Below, one piece after another: positions 8,155-16,930 of a DNA stretch of 64,000 nucleotides. A model generated the notes under the pieces. The model had not been told where the DNA came from. It was given only the letters and a program-made list of their open reading frames with translations, and made no database searches. A program made the translations under genes and the position numbers. Each line of letters begins with the position of its first letter. The first letter of the stretch is position 1. Origin of the DNA: Sphingomonadales bacterium (GTDB lineage Bacteria > Pseudomonadota > Alphaproteobacteria > Sphingomonadales > Sphingomonadaceae); NCBI GenBank assembly GCA_016721875.1, contig JADKHG010000003.1, positions 186,001-250,000 of the forward strand, read 5' to 3'.

Positions 8155-9510
8155 TCATGGCAACACCGGCCCCCAAGCCGGGTCGGATCCATCGACGGGT
8201 GTCGGCAGCTTTCGCTCGTTCTGACCGGTCAGATCAACCTGCCAGACGCTTGTTTTACCACTATTCCTCTCGGTGCGGAAGAACTGGATGACACGGCCAT
8301 TTGGCGCCCAGGTTGGTGCCTCATCCTGCCAGCTGTCGGTGAGCAAACGTTCGCCCGAACCATCCGGCCGCATCGTGCCAACGCGGAAATCGCCAGCGAT
8401 CCGCGTATAAGCAATCAGGTCGCCGCGCGGGCTCCATTCGGGGGTGGCATGGCGGCCCGCGCCAAAGCTTATCCGCCGCTGGTTTGATCCGTCGGCGTTC
8501 ATCACATAAATTTGCTGGCTGCCCGACCGGTCGCTTTCAAACACGATCTGCTTGCCGTCAGGGGAAAAGCTGCCGCCAACATCAATGCCGGCCGTGTTGG
8601 TCAGCCGCACCGGCGTGCCACCATTGGCCGAGATCTTATAGACATCGGTGTTGCCTGCAATCGCCATCGAATAAAGGATGGTCTGCCCGTCGGGCGACCA
8701 GCGCGGGGCGAAGGTCGGGTTCTTGCTCGCGGTAATCAGTCGCTGCTTTCCGCTGTCGATATCATAGACATAGATACGCGGATTGCCGTCCTGATAGCTG
8801 AGATAGAGGATCGATTTGTAATTGGGCGAAAAGCGCGGTGTCAGCGCGGTTGACTGGCCATTGGTGATGAAACGGTGGTTGGCGCCATCCGAATCCATGA
8901 TCGCCAGCCGCTTGACGCGCTTACCTTTAGGCCCGGTTTCGGCGATGTAGGCTATGCGGCTGTCGAAGAAGGGCAGCTCGCCGGTCAGTTTCGAATAGAT
9001 CACGTCTGAACATTTATGCGCCGCCCGCCGCCAGTCACGCGGGGCGACCACAAAGCCCAGCCTTGTTACCTCTTGCCCGAAATTGACGTCGTACAAATAG
9101 CAGCCAACGGTCAAATTGCCGTCTCCACCGACTTTCACAAAGCCCTCGATCAATTGCTCGGCGTTGCGGCCTTTCCAATAATCATATTGGGGAGCGGTGA
9201 CTTCGCCCAAAGTGATGGTACGGATGCCCGCTGGTCCCTGAGGTTCGAACAGTCCCGAATTGCGCAAATTGGCCGCGATCACCTCGGCAATCTGGCGGCT
9301 GAGGTCGCTGCTGTTGCCAGCGGCGGTATCGGCGGGATTGGCGGCAACGAAGGATGGCACCGCGATGCGGCGAACCTTGGCGGTGTCGAATTCGACAAGT
9401 TCGGGTTCGTCTTCCGCTGGGGGCGCAGGCGTAGTTTGCGCCGACGCTAAGTTAGGCACGCACAGTGCAGCGAAAGTCATCAATATCTTGCGAAGCCAGA
9501 TGAGGGTCAT
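8155..9510 (-). CDS. tolB: Tol-Pal system protein TolB
   Basis: A 451-residue periplasmic protein with a Sec signal peptide (cut after NLASAQ). An N-terminal alpha/beta domain (residues about 40-170) is followed by a six-bladed beta-propeller whose blades repeat the pattern SPDGKQIVFESDRSG, SPRGDLIAYTR and APNGRVIQFF. TolB binds Pal and the TolA C-terminus and so couples the inner-membrane motor to the outer membrane. It is in its usual place between tolA and pal. Confidence 0.96.
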   Translation of the reverse strand: MTLIWLRKILMTFAALCVPNLASAQTTPAPPAEDEPELVEFDTAKVRRIAVPSFVAANPADTAAGNSSDLSRQIAEVIAANLRNSGLFEPQGPAGIRTITLGEVTAPQYDYWKGRNAEQLIEGFVKVGGDGNLTVGCYLYDVNFGQEVTRLGFVVAPRDWRRAAHKCSDVIYSKLTGELPFFDSRIAYIAETGPKGKRVKRLAIMDSDGANHRFITNGQSTALTPRFSPNYKSILYLSYQDGNPRIYVYDIDSGKQRLITASKNPTFAPRWSPDGQTILYSMAIAGNTDVYKISANGGTPVRLTNTAGIDVGGSFSPDGKQIVFESDRSGSQQIYVMNADGSNQRRISFGAGRHATPEWSPRGDLIAYTRIAGDFRVGTMRPDGSGERLLTDSWQDEAPTWAPNGRVIQFFRTERNSGKTSVWQVDLTGQNERKLPTPVDGSDPAWGPVLP

Positions 9511-9524
9511 GATCGGTTTCCTTG

Positions 9525-10370
9525 TCAGCTGCGCGGACGCAAACGCATCGAATGGCTTTTCCAGACATCGTAATAGTCTGGATCAAGCCCGCGATAGGGG
9601 GAAGCAGCACGGGCTGCCTGTAAAATGCAACGTTTGAGCGGCTCGGCCTGCGGGCGGTTGTTGTCGTTGACGCCGGTCTGGTTGGTGATCTGCACATCGT
9701 TGAGCCGCCCGCCATTATCGAGCCGAAGCGCAATGGTGGTTTCTATCGCGCGTACATCGACACCGCTAGGTGCGCAGCGTTCAACAAAGCGCAAAATCTG
9801 CGGGCCAAGCGCGACGTTGACTTCCTTGCGGACCTGTTGCGCGGTTTTGGCAGCAGGTGTGCCCGCCTTCACCCCGCCGCCGTCATTGGGGCTGGTCTTG
9901 GGTGGTGTCTTGGTTGTCGGTCCTTTGCCAATCCCAGCGATCGACTTTTCAAAATCTTTGCTGAATCCAGGTGATTTTGGCGGCGTGCGGGTGGGAGGTT
10001 TCTTGACCGTCACGGTCTTTGGCGGCTGCTTCTGCTGGACAACGGGCTTGGGTGGCACCTTTTGCACGACCGGTGTCGGCTGCGGCTTGGGTAGGATTTT
10101 CTGGACAGGTGTGGGTACCGGTTCAGGCTCCGCAACCTCGGGTTCCACTGTTTCCATCGACGGCGGGGCGGCAGCCTCGGCGGGCGCAGGCTCTTCCTGA
10201 ATGGCGTCGGGGGCGCTCGAAATCTGGTCCTCACCGAAGATGGTGACTTGCATTGGCGCGGGCTTGCGGATCACCGGCGTGGTCATCAACAGGCCGAGCG
10301 CGAACGCCGCGACCAGCGCGCCATGCACACCAACCGCTGTCCCCAGCCCGATTTTCTCCTCGCGGTCCAT
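9525..10370 (-). CDS. tolA: TolA-like cell envelope integrity protein
   Basis: A 281-residue protein. I use the ATG at 10370; an in-frame TTG six bases earlier is possible. One N-terminal membrane helix (GTAVGVHGALVAAFALGLL) is followed by a long Pro/Lys/Glu-rich linker (residues about 50-150, with repeats such as PKPQPTPVVQKVPPKP) that spans the periplasm. The C-terminal 90 residues form the TolA/TonB-like domain that contacts TolB, with Cys in VERCAPS and KRCIL. Divergence is normal for TolA; identity rests on position and architecture. Confidence 0.88.
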   Translation of the reverse strand: MDREEKIGLGTAVGVHGALVAAFALGLLMTTPVIRKPAPMQVTIFGEDQISSAPDAIQEEPAPAEAAAPPSMETVEPEVAEPEPVPTPVQKILPKPQPTPVVQKVPPKPVVQQKQPPKTVTVKKPPTRTPPKSPGFSKDFEKSIAGIGKGPTTKTPPKTSPNDGGGVKAGTPAAKTAQQVRKEVNVALGPQILRFVERCAPSGVDVRAIETTIALRLDNGGRLNDVQITNQTGVNDNNRPQAEPLKRCILQAARAASPYRGLDPDYYDVWKSHSMRLRPRS

Positions 10371-10380
10371 AGCCAAAACC

Positions 10381-10839
10381 CTATTCAGCCTTCGATGAAC
10401 CCGCCGTGACCATACTCACGGAGTTCAAACCGACACGGTTGAGTTCACCCATCACCCGCATCACCGTGCCATATTCAATCTCTGTATCGCCGCGCAGCAG
10501 TATCTGGAGCGGGTTGGCGGGGTCTTGCGAAGCCGCCACATCCTCCAGCCGCACCGATAGTGCGGCCAGCGTAACCGGATCGCCATCAACGAATATCTGT
10601 CCTTCCTTGTCGATCGAAATGTCGAGCGGCTCGACTTTTTGATCGAGCGGATTGGCCCGGCTTTCAGGCAGCTCGACCGGCACACCAGACACCAGCAAGG
10701 GCGCGGTCACCATGAAAATGATCAGCAACACCAGCATGACATCGACCAGCGGGGTGACGTTGATCTCTGCCATCGGCGCGCGCCGCGACCCGCGCCGACC
10801 ACGGCTGCGCCCGCCCGATGAGGAAAGGTTCATGGCCAT
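10381..10839 (-). CDS. tolR: Tol-Pal system protein TolR
   Basis: A 152-residue ExbD/TolR family protein. After a basic N-terminus, NVTPLVDVMLVLLIIFMV forms the single membrane helix with the proton-path aspartate. The periplasmic domain ends with RVGLNSVSMVTAG. TolR works with TolQ as the proton-driven motor energising TolA. It follows tolQ by 5 bases. Confidence 0.95.
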   Translation of the reverse strand: MAMNLSSSGGRSRGRRGSRRAPMAEINVTPLVDVMLVLLIIFMVTAPLLVSGVPVELPESRANPLDQKVEPLDISIDKEGQIFVDGDPVTLAALSVRLEDVAASQDPANPLQILLRGDTEIEYGTVMRVMGELNRVGLNSVSMVTAGSSKAE

Positions 10840-10844
10840 CGCCC

Positions 10845-11564
10845 TTACCCTTCCCGCTCCAGCTCACGGCTCAGCGTCCCGTGAAAACCATCGGCAAAGC
10901 GGCCCAGCCGCGCCTCATGCTGATTCACGCGGTGCGAGAAGCGGTTATAGGCGATCACCGCCGGGATGGCGGCAAACAGGCCGATGGCTGTTGCCAGCAA
11001 CGCCTCGGCAATGCCGGGGGCGACCACCGCAAGGCTGCTATTCTGTTCTGCGGCAATCGCGGAGAAACTGCGCATAATCCCCCAGACGGTACCGAACAAT
11101 CCGACAAAGGGTGCGACCGAACCGGTGGTGGCAAGGAAGTTCAGCCGGTTGGCGAGCTTGTCGGTTTCCGCTGCAATCGAGGCGTCCATCGCGGTGGCAA
11201 GCCGCTCGCGGGTACCGGCGCGGTCGATGCTCTTGCCATTGGTCGAGCGCCGCCATTCGGATACGCCAGCAGCAAACACGCGCGCGATTGGCAAATCGGC
11301 CTTGCCGCGTCCGTTGAAGAAACTGTCAATGTCAGACTGGTTCCAGAATTCGCGCTCGAACTTTTCGGTCTCGTCATTGATCCGGCTCATCCGGAACAGG
11401 AAGCCGACGATGATTGTCCACACCCAGATGCTGGCGAGAATCAGGCCGATCATCACAAATTTCACCACCCAGTCAGCGTCGATGAACAGCTGGATCGGGT
11501 CAAAGCTCGCGCCTTTTGCCGCCACCGCGCCAGCAGCCGATTGAGTGAGTGTCAAAAAATCCAT
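10845..11564 (-). CDS. tolQ: Tol-Pal system protein TolQ
   Basis: A 239-residue MotA/TolQ/ExbB family protein with three membrane segments: one near residues 25-50 (WVVKFVMIGLILASIWVW), and two near 145-165 and 180-200 (VAPFVGLFGTVWGIM and EALLATAIGLFAAIPAVI). These form the channel of the Tol motor with TolR. It starts 9 bases after the ybgC stop and leads the tolQRAB-pal run. Confidence 0.96.
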   Translation of the reverse strand: MDFLTLTQSAAGAVAAKGASFDPIQLFIDADWVVKFVMIGLILASIWVWTIIVGFLFRMSRINDETEKFEREFWNQSDIDSFFNGRGKADLPIARVFAAGVSEWRRSTNGKSIDRAGTRERLATAMDASIAAETDKLANRLNFLATTGSVAPFVGLFGTVWGIMRSFSAIAAEQNSSLAVVAPGIAEALLATAIGLFAAIPAVIAYNRFSHRVNQHEARLGRFADGFHGTLSRELEREG

Positions 11565-11573
11565 TTGCTTCCC

Positions 11574-12029
11574 TTACTTTGCTTGTCCCTTGCCGTCGCG
11601 GATCGCGGCAAATTTGTCGAGCCAATCCTTCGGCTGCCGACGGGGACGCCCTTCTGGAGACAGAAAGCCGCCGTCACCGACGCTTCGGTCAGAATTTGGT
11701 CAGCGCGCATGACCTGTTGATGAATGATGACGCTCGCAGCGCGGATTTCTTCCATTTCGCTCACCACCAACAGCGCATCATCGAAATGCAGGCGCGCGAT
11801 ATTTGATCCGCAGATCGGCAACCGCATAGACCCCCTGCCCGCCCTCAAACGCCTCGCGCTGGCCAATCCCGGCGCAGGCCAGCATGTCGGAACGGGCGCG
11901 CTCCATGAAATGCAGATAGCGGCTATGATAGACCAGACCCGAAAAGTCGGTGTCCTCAAAATAGACCCGAACCGCGAACAGGTGCTGTGGGCCGTCGAAA
12001 TGGCCGTGATAGGGTTGCGGACCGATCAT
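11574..12029 (-). pseudogene. ybgC: YbgC acyl-CoA thioesterase, frame broken twice
   Basis: This is the thioesterase gene normally heading the tol operon. The first 83 residues read HLFAVRVYFEDTDFSGLVYH...DLRIKYRAPAF (hot-dog fold, with the catalytic Asp in YFEDTD), then hit a stop. The match resumes in another frame with FDDALLVVSEMEEIRAASV, and shifts again after SVTAAF, after which LSPEGRPRRQPKDWLDKF fits the family end. The first break can be an 8-base contraction of a CGCGCCTG repeat, the second one lost T in CTTTTC. Codons between the breaks are clean. Either recent inactivation or sequence error. Confidence 0.85.
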
Positions 12030-12128
12030 TGCTTTGCGGCTTAACGCATGGATTCAGCGACAGGAAGGGGGTTATGCAAGGCGAGACTCGGTTGGTCGTT
12101 GATATGACTCCAACTGTCTACAATACAC

Positions 12129-12220
12129 CGTCACCCCCGACTTGATCGGGGGTCCATGGTCTTTTGCCGAAGTTTAAACAGAGCTAGCAGACCATGGATT
12201 CCCGCTTTCGCGGGAATGAC
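12129..12220. repeat. composite REP elements, families C and D
   Basis: Between ybgC and ruvB. 12129-12156 contains CCCCCGACTTGATCGGGGG followed by TCCATGGTCT; 12191-12220 contains ATTCCCGCTTTCGCGGGAAT preceded by AGACCATGG. The inner TCCATGGTCT and AGACCATGGA are inverted, so the pair forms a larger palindrome (BIME-like). The rest of the 210-base gap shows no gene. Confidence 0.85.
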
Positions 12221-12239
12221 TGGCGCAAATACAGCTCGC

Positions 12240-13258
12240 CTATTTATCAAACAACCCATCCTGCCCACCTGCAGGTGGGTTGAGGCCCAGATGTTTCCAC
12301 CCCGGCGGATTGAGCGCTCGACCGCGCGCGGTGCGGGCGATCAGGCCGAGTTGGAGGAGATAGGGTTCGACCACATCTTCGATTGTGTCGCGCGGTTCGC
12401 TTAGCCCCGCTGCCAGTGCTTCCACACCCACAGGCCCGCCGCGATAAATGTCGGCGATCATCGTCAGATAACGCCGATCCATTGCATCCAGACCCAGATG
12501 ATCAACCTCCAGCCGGTTAAGCGCAGCATCGGCGATCTTCGCAGTCACCGTCGCCTCACCCGCAACATTGGCGAAATCGCGCACGCGGCGCAGCAGTCGC
12601 CCAGCGATGCGTGGCGTGCCCCGCGCACGCTTGGCAATTTCGCGCGCGCCATCAGGGGCAATGCCCAGGTCGAGCAACCCCGCCGCACGCGTTACGACCA
12701 GTTCCAGCTCGTCATGGGTGTAGAAATTCAGCCGCACCGGAATGCCGAACCGGTCGCGCAACGGCGTGGTCAGCAACCCCTGACGCGTGGTCGCGCCAAC
12801 CAACGTGAAGGCGGGCAAGTCGATCCGCACCGACCGCGACGGGCCCTCGCCAATCATGATGTCGAGCGCACGGTCCTCCATTGCAGGGTAGAGGATTTCC
12901 TCCACCACCGGATTCAGGCGGTGGATTTCGTCGATGAAGAGGACATCGCCTTCTTCGAGATTGGTGAGCAACGCCGCAAGATCGCCCGACTTTGCAATGA
13001 CCGGACCAGAGGTGGAGCGAAACCCAACCCCAATTCCTTCGCCACAATCTGCGCCAGCGTGGTCTTGCCCAACCCCGGAGGCCCGAAAAACAGCACATGA
13101 TCGAGCGCATCGCCGCGCGATTTCGCGGCCTCGATAAACACCCGCAAATTCTCCCGCGCCGCCTGCTGGCCGATAAATTCTGACAGGCTTTTGGGGCGAA
13201 GAGCCGCGTCAATATCCTCGGGCTTGCGCATGGGGGTTAGATGGGGGTTATCGGTCAA
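12240..13258 (-). pseudogene. ruvB: Holliday junction helicase RuvB, one frameshift
   Basis: RuvB drives branch migration of Holliday junctions with RuvA. The start is a TTG at 13258 (TDNPHLTPMRKPEDID), with an in-frame stop shortly upstream. The Walker A FFGPPGLGKTTLA is in the first frame and Walker B VLFIDEIHRLNP in the second. The frame breaks at 13028-13031: the sequence reads GAATTGGGGTTGGG, whereas five Gs would give the conserved ELGVGFRSTSGP and join both parts without a gap. The remainder, to the C-terminal winged helix, is complete (about 340 residues). I think a missing G from a homopolymer read is the likely cause. Confidence 0.93.
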
Positions 13259-13267
13259 AACACTATC

Positions 13268-13637
13268 CTACCTACCGCCACGCTGTTGGTCTGGGAAAAG
13301 ATCCAGCTCATACCGACATTCTGAGCATTCCCGATCTGGCCACAGCTTTTTGCCAGCGTCCAATTGGAAAATGCCGTTCCAATTCACCAAAAAACGTCTG
13401 ATCATTAAAAATATACTCGCGGTCGACTGGCTTGGCGCAACCAGGGCAGCGGCTCAATATCCAACACCCAAGAGATAAAGAGGAAAAGGTCCCGATTATT
13501 ATCACAAATGCGGATGCCGAAGCCGATTGATAGGCAAAAAAAAGAACCGCGAAAAACATCAAAAAATTGAGAATGCGCCCGATAACAGCGATCTCATATG
13601 GCGTAAAACTGCTCTTAATATATTCAGAAATGGTCAT
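13268..13637 (-). CDS. small membrane protein with zinc-ribbon cysteines, frame shifted near its end
   Basis: Starts at the ATG ending at 13637, with TGGAGGCGG upstream. Two hydrophobic helices (RILNFLMFFAVLFFAY and AFVIIIGTFSSLSLGCWIL) are followed by CPGC. As written the frame runs on to a stop at 13308 (109 residues). One T fewer in the run of six Ts near 13398 gives instead an end with CSECRYELDLF and a stop at 13268, supplying the second CxxC of a zinc ribbon. The corrected protein is about 122 residues. Function unknown; base composition is more AT-rich than the neighbours. Confidence 0.5.
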
Positions 13638-13679
13638 TTGTTACCGCCTCCAGCGCATATGACCACTTCTGAGAGAATT

Positions 13680-13771
13680 TCCCGATGGACCCTGAAACAA
13701 GTTCGGGATGACCTCGTTGGCAAAAACCACTCTCAAATAATTCGTCACCCTGAACTTGTTTCAGGGTCCAT
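13680..13771. repeat. paired REP elements, family B, upstream of GIY-YIG gene
   Basis: 13680-13713 reads in the plus direction with CCTGAAACAAGTTCGGGATG; 13743-13771 is the opposite orientation, with CACCCTGAACTTGTTTCAGG. The second copy is the exact inverse of the copy at 14117-14145, over 29 bases. Confidence 0.88.
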
Positions 13772-13791
13772 TTCGCAGCTAAGCTCCGCCC

Positions 13792-14127
13792 ATGCGAGAG
13801 GAAAAACAGCCCTGCGTCTACATCCTTGCTAGCAAGCTTTACGGTTCGCTGTATATCGGCGTGACATCGAACCTTGTTGGCCGCATGTGGCAGCATCGCA
13901 ATCGCGCGATGCCCGGACATACGTCGAAATATACGATCTACCGTCTCGTTCACTTTGAATTGTTTGGCGACATGGAACGCGCGATCAAGCGCGAAAAGCA
14001 GTTGAAGAACTGGCACCGGCCTTGGAAAATCAACCTGATCAACGAGCATAACCCGCATTGGGCTGATTTGGCGGTGGGGTTGGGTTTGCCGCCTCTTGGG
14101 AATAGCAAACCTCCCGATGGACCCTGA
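13792..14127 (+). CDS. GIY-YIG nuclease family protein
   Basis: A 111-residue single-domain protein. CVYILASKLYGSLYIGVTSN carries the GIY-YIG motif, followed by the conserved arginine and histidine in VGRMWQHRN, the family block REKQLKNWHRPWK, and NPHW near the end. GIY-YIG proteins are metal-dependent endonucleases; the free-standing short ones have mostly unknown roles. The gene lies between ruvA and ruvB on the opposite strand. Inverted family B repeats flank it, and its final codons (GAT GGA CCC TGA) are part of the downstream repeat. Confidence 0.88.
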   Translation: MREEKQPCVYILASKLYGSLYIGVTSNLVGRMWQHRNRAMPGHTSKYTIYRLVHFELFGDMERAIKREKQLKNWHRPWKINLINEHNPHWADLAVGLGLPPLGNSKPPDGP

Positions 14128-14145
14128 AACAAGTTCAGGGTGACG
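14113..14145. repeat. REP element, family B, downstream of GIY-YIG gene
   Basis: Contains CCTGAAACAAGTTCAGGGTG. Bases 14117-14145 are the perfect inverse complement of 13743-13771. The copy supplies the stop codon of the GIY-YIG gene and ends 23 bases from the ruvA stop. Confidence 0.88.
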
Positions 14146-14168
14146 GTTTCTGATAGGTTGAGAGCAAA

Positions 14169-14777
14169 TCACCGCGCCGCCCTCTTCAACGCCAACCGCA
14201 CCAGCGCATCCAGCGTCGCCTCGCTGCCCAATTCCTCCAGCGCCAGTGCCACCGCACCCTGCGCCTCACCGGGCTTGAATCCCAATCCCGTTAGTGCCGA
14301 CACTGCATCGCTAGCATGGCCACCGCCGCCCGCGCCTGACGCCATCAGCTTCGCGCCTCCGCCCAGACCGGCGAGCGCGCCGACCTTGTCCTTTAGCTCA
14401 TTGACAATCCGGCTGGCGAGTTTCGGCCCCACACCGTTGGCGCGCGCCACCATTGCGCTGTCACCACCGCCAATGGCGCGCGCCAGATCATCGGCCTCCA
14501 GCGCCGAAAGGATCGCCAGCGCCACTTTCGCGCCCACGCCCTGCACACCGATTAAAAGCCGAAACCAGTCGCGTTCGTCGCGGCTAGCAAAGCCGATCAG
14601 CCGTTGGTCGGTCTCGCTCACCAGCATTTCGGTGAAGACCGTCGCGAAATCATCGACCTTGCCCAGTGCCGCCAAAGTCCGTGCGCTCGCCTGCACCAGA
14701 TAGCCGACGCCGTTCACGTCGATCACCAGGCTGTCGCTGCCCGTTTCATCAATGCGGCCATAGAGTTTCGCGATCAT
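14169..14777 (-). CDS. ruvA: Holliday junction branch migration protein RuvA
   Basis: A 202-residue RuvA that binds the four-way junction and loads RuvB. I chose the ATG at 14777 (MIAKLYGRIDETGSD), the family start; the frame continues to a GTG at 14804. Domain I (OB fold) runs to about residue 65, domain II carries the helix-hairpin-helix motifs GVQGVGAKVALAIL and ANGVGPKLASRIV, and the C-terminal domain III (ALEELGSEATLDALV) contacts RuvB. A Gly-rich linker joins II and III. Confidence 0.96.
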   Translation of the reverse strand: MIAKLYGRIDETGSDSLVIDVNGVGYLVQASARTLAALGKVDDFATVFTEMLVSETDQRLIGFASRDERDWFRLLIGVQGVGAKVALAILSALEADDLARAIGGGDSAMVARANGVGPKLASRIVNELKDKVGALAGLGGGAKLMASGAGGGGHASDAVSALTGLGFKPGEAQGAVALALEELGSEATLDALVRLALKRAAR

Positions 14778-14898
14778 AGCTCCGGTTAACGCCTGCACGC
14801 CCACCTAGCAAGCAAAAGAGAACATCGGGGGAACGACACCGTTCAGCCACGCGAAAGCGATTGCAGCTTAATGCGCCGACAGAATTTGGGGGTCTGTC

Positions 14899-15432
14899 AT
14901 GTTCAAGCGCACTTTCACTGCCGCTGCCATCGCTTTGGCTGCCATCGCGCAACCAGCCTTTGCGCAGGAAATCTATATAGGCGCGAGCAAACACAGCGTC
15001 GATACGCCTTTTTCGCTCGAAACCGGCGAAGGCGGCAGCGATCTGCAGGCGGGCATCCGCAGCGCGCCGATTGAAGCGCTGAAAGCCATTGGCAAGCCGT
15101 CGGCCTATCTGCACGCACAGGCGAGCCTAAATGGCGACACAAGCCTTGCCGCAGTCGGCCTCAGCTGGAAAATCGGCGACAAAATCTATGTGCGCCCAGG
15201 CATCGGGCTGGCGCTGCACACCGATCATATCAAGGAATTCCGCGCCGATGGCAGTCGGCTCGATCTGGGATCGCGCATCTTGTTTGAACCCGAAATCGCG
15301 TTAGGCGCAAAATTGTCAGGCACGGTTGCTGCCGAACTAAGCTGGGTGCATGTCAGCCATGCGCAACTGTTGAGCGGGCAGAATCCGGGAATGGATTTTA
15401 TCGGCGCGCGGTTGGTGTTTTCTTTGAAATAG
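14899..15432 (+). CDS. acyloxyacyl hydrolase / lipid A 3-O-deacylase (PagL-like)
   Basis: A 177-residue secreted protein with a signal peptide ending AFA (residue 22). It is predicted as a small outer-membrane barrel. The C-terminus reads WVHVSHAQLLSGQNPGMDFIG, in which His151 and Ser153 occupy the positions of the PagL catalytic His and Ser (family pattern HxSN..NPG); quoted here as WVHVSHAQ and QNPGMDFIG. The third catalytic Glu is not obvious, the local sequence being GMD. PagL enzymes remove a 3-O-acyl chain from lipid A. It sits on the opposite strand between ruvC and ruvA. Confidence 0.72.
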   Translation: MFKRTFTAAAIALAAIAQPAFAQEIYIGASKHSVDTPFSLETGEGGSDLQAGIRSAPIEALKAIGKPSAYLHAQASLNGDTSLAAVGLSWKIGDKIYVRPGIGLALHTDHIKEFRADGSRLDLGSRILFEPEIALGAKLSGTVAAELSWVHVSHAQLLSGQNPGMDFIGARLVFSLK

Positions 15433-15436
15433 CGGC

Positions 15437-15904
15437 TCAGCGGATATGATGCGCATGGGTGATTGCCACCGCCAATGCATCGGCGGCATCCTCTCCCGCC
15501 AGCTTCACCCCCGGCAATAGCACACGCAGCATCGCGGCAATCTGATCCTTGTCGGCCTTGCCCGTCCCGACCACCGATTTCTTGACCAGCCGCGCAGCAT
15601 ATTCGGTAACAGGAACGCGGTTGCGGGCAGCGCCCAGCAACACCACACCACGCGCCTGCCCCAGTTTCAGCGTCGATTGCGGATTTTTGTTGACGAACAC
15701 CTCCTCGACCGCCGCCTGATCGGGCTTAAAATGGTCGATCACCGCACGCAGTTTTTCATCCAGAAGCACCAGCCTATTCGCCAGCGGCAATTTGGCGTCG
15801 GTCGAAATCTCGCCATTGTCGATATGGCTCAGCCGATTGCCCTCTTTGGCAATGACGCCCCAGCCGGTCGTTCCCAGACCGGGGTCTAATCCCAAAATGA
15901 TCAT
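15437..15904 (-). CDS. ruvC: crossover junction endodeoxyribonuclease RuvC
   Basis: A 155-residue RNase H-fold resolvase that cuts Holliday junctions. The catalytic Asp7 lies in ILGLDPGLGTTGWG, Glu near residue 70 in AAVEEVFVNKNP, and the C-terminal acidic pair in EDAADALAVAITH. All expected motifs and length are present. Downstream of yebC and the desaturases, upstream of ruvA. Confidence 0.96.
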   Translation of the reverse strand: MIILGLDPGLGTTGWGVIAKEGNRLSHIDNGEISTDAKLPLANRLVLLDEKLRAVIDHFKPDQAAVEEVFVNKNPQSTLKLGQARGVVLLGAARNRVPVTEYAARLVKKSVVGTGKADKDQIAAMLRVLLPGVKLAGEDAADALAVAITHAHHIR

Positions 15905-15929
15905 AATGTCTCTTTAGCCGTGCGATGGA

Positions 15930-16930
15930 TCAGTTGTCTGCACTCATATCGAGAACGACTTCGCCATTTTTGTCGACGACATATTTGGGCATCCATTTGA
16001 CATCCCAGACCAGCCCGACCTTTTCGAGCAGCCAGATCACCCAGCCCGACGGATCATATTCATACCAGCGAATGCGGAAGTCTGCGGCGCGCGCGTGGTG
16101 ATGGTGGTTGTTGTGCCAGCCCTCGCCCAGCATCAGGATCGACATGAACCAGTTGTTGCGCGAATTCTGCTTGCCTTTGAAATTCTGATAGCCGGTCACA
16201 TGGCCGAAACTGGCGAGCGACAGGAAGACGTGCAGCACGATCAGGCTGCGTAAGCCCCCAGCGATCAGAATCGTTCCTACCAATTGCTGCCAAGTCGAGC
16301 CAAAAGCCAGCCACCACAAGGCGGGCATCACCACGAGCGAGGCGAAGAACCACCACCAGCGGGTACGGCTGCAAAACACGGCCGCGGGCTGTCGATCAGG
16401 CCGCGGCCATAGACTTTACATCGGTATAGGTTTCGTCGAGCACCCAGCCGAAATGCGCCATGTAAAGCCGCGAAAGCCGGTCATCGGCTTGCCAAAGCTG
16501 TCGTAAAAGGGCTGTGCGCGTCGCCGGGACGGTCGGTGTAGCGGTGGTGACGACGGTGATCGATTGACCATTTGATCACCGATCCAACCGCTACCATCGC
16601 CGCCATAGCACCAAGAATATATTCCATAGCCTGCGAGGTCTTGAACGCACGGTGCGCAAACAACCGGTGATAACCCAGCGAAATGCCCAGCATATTCATG
16701 ATGTAAAGCGCAAGGAAGCCGGTCCATTCGACCCAGCCTGATCCGTAGACCAGCATCCAGATGATCGCGCCGATGGCACCCGCCCATTTGACACCCGACA
16801 GTGTTAAATATTCGCGACGATAGGCCGCGGCGAGCGGGCCGCCGACCCAGATACCAGGCTTAATCCCTTCGACCGGCTGTTCTTCCGCAGCATTTGACGC
16901 GCCATCAATGGCTATGCCCTGAGCAGTCAT
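15930..16930 (-). pseudogene. fatty acid desaturase (acyl-CoA desaturase), four frame breaks
   Basis: The first 145 residues read cleanly with membrane helices and the first two histidine boxes (HRLFAH and HRRHH); the last 149 residues read cleanly from WWWFFASLVV with HNNHHHH. Between 16385 and 16510 four single-base losses break the frame: after HSPF, in FTW-AHFGW, in DVK-VYGRG and in DSP-AAVF. Restoring one C or G at each place gives a continuous desaturase of about 334 residues. Its ATG overlaps the stop of the intact desaturase upstream (ATGA). Class: delta-9-type membrane di-iron desaturases. Real decay or local sequence error cannot be separated here. Confidence 0.85.

Noticed and set aside
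13624..14172. Long minus-strand frame across the GIY-YIG region containing repeated HPELVSGSI peptides
   Set aside because: The peptides are translations of the family B repeats and the rest is the antisense of the nuclease gene; no ribosome site.
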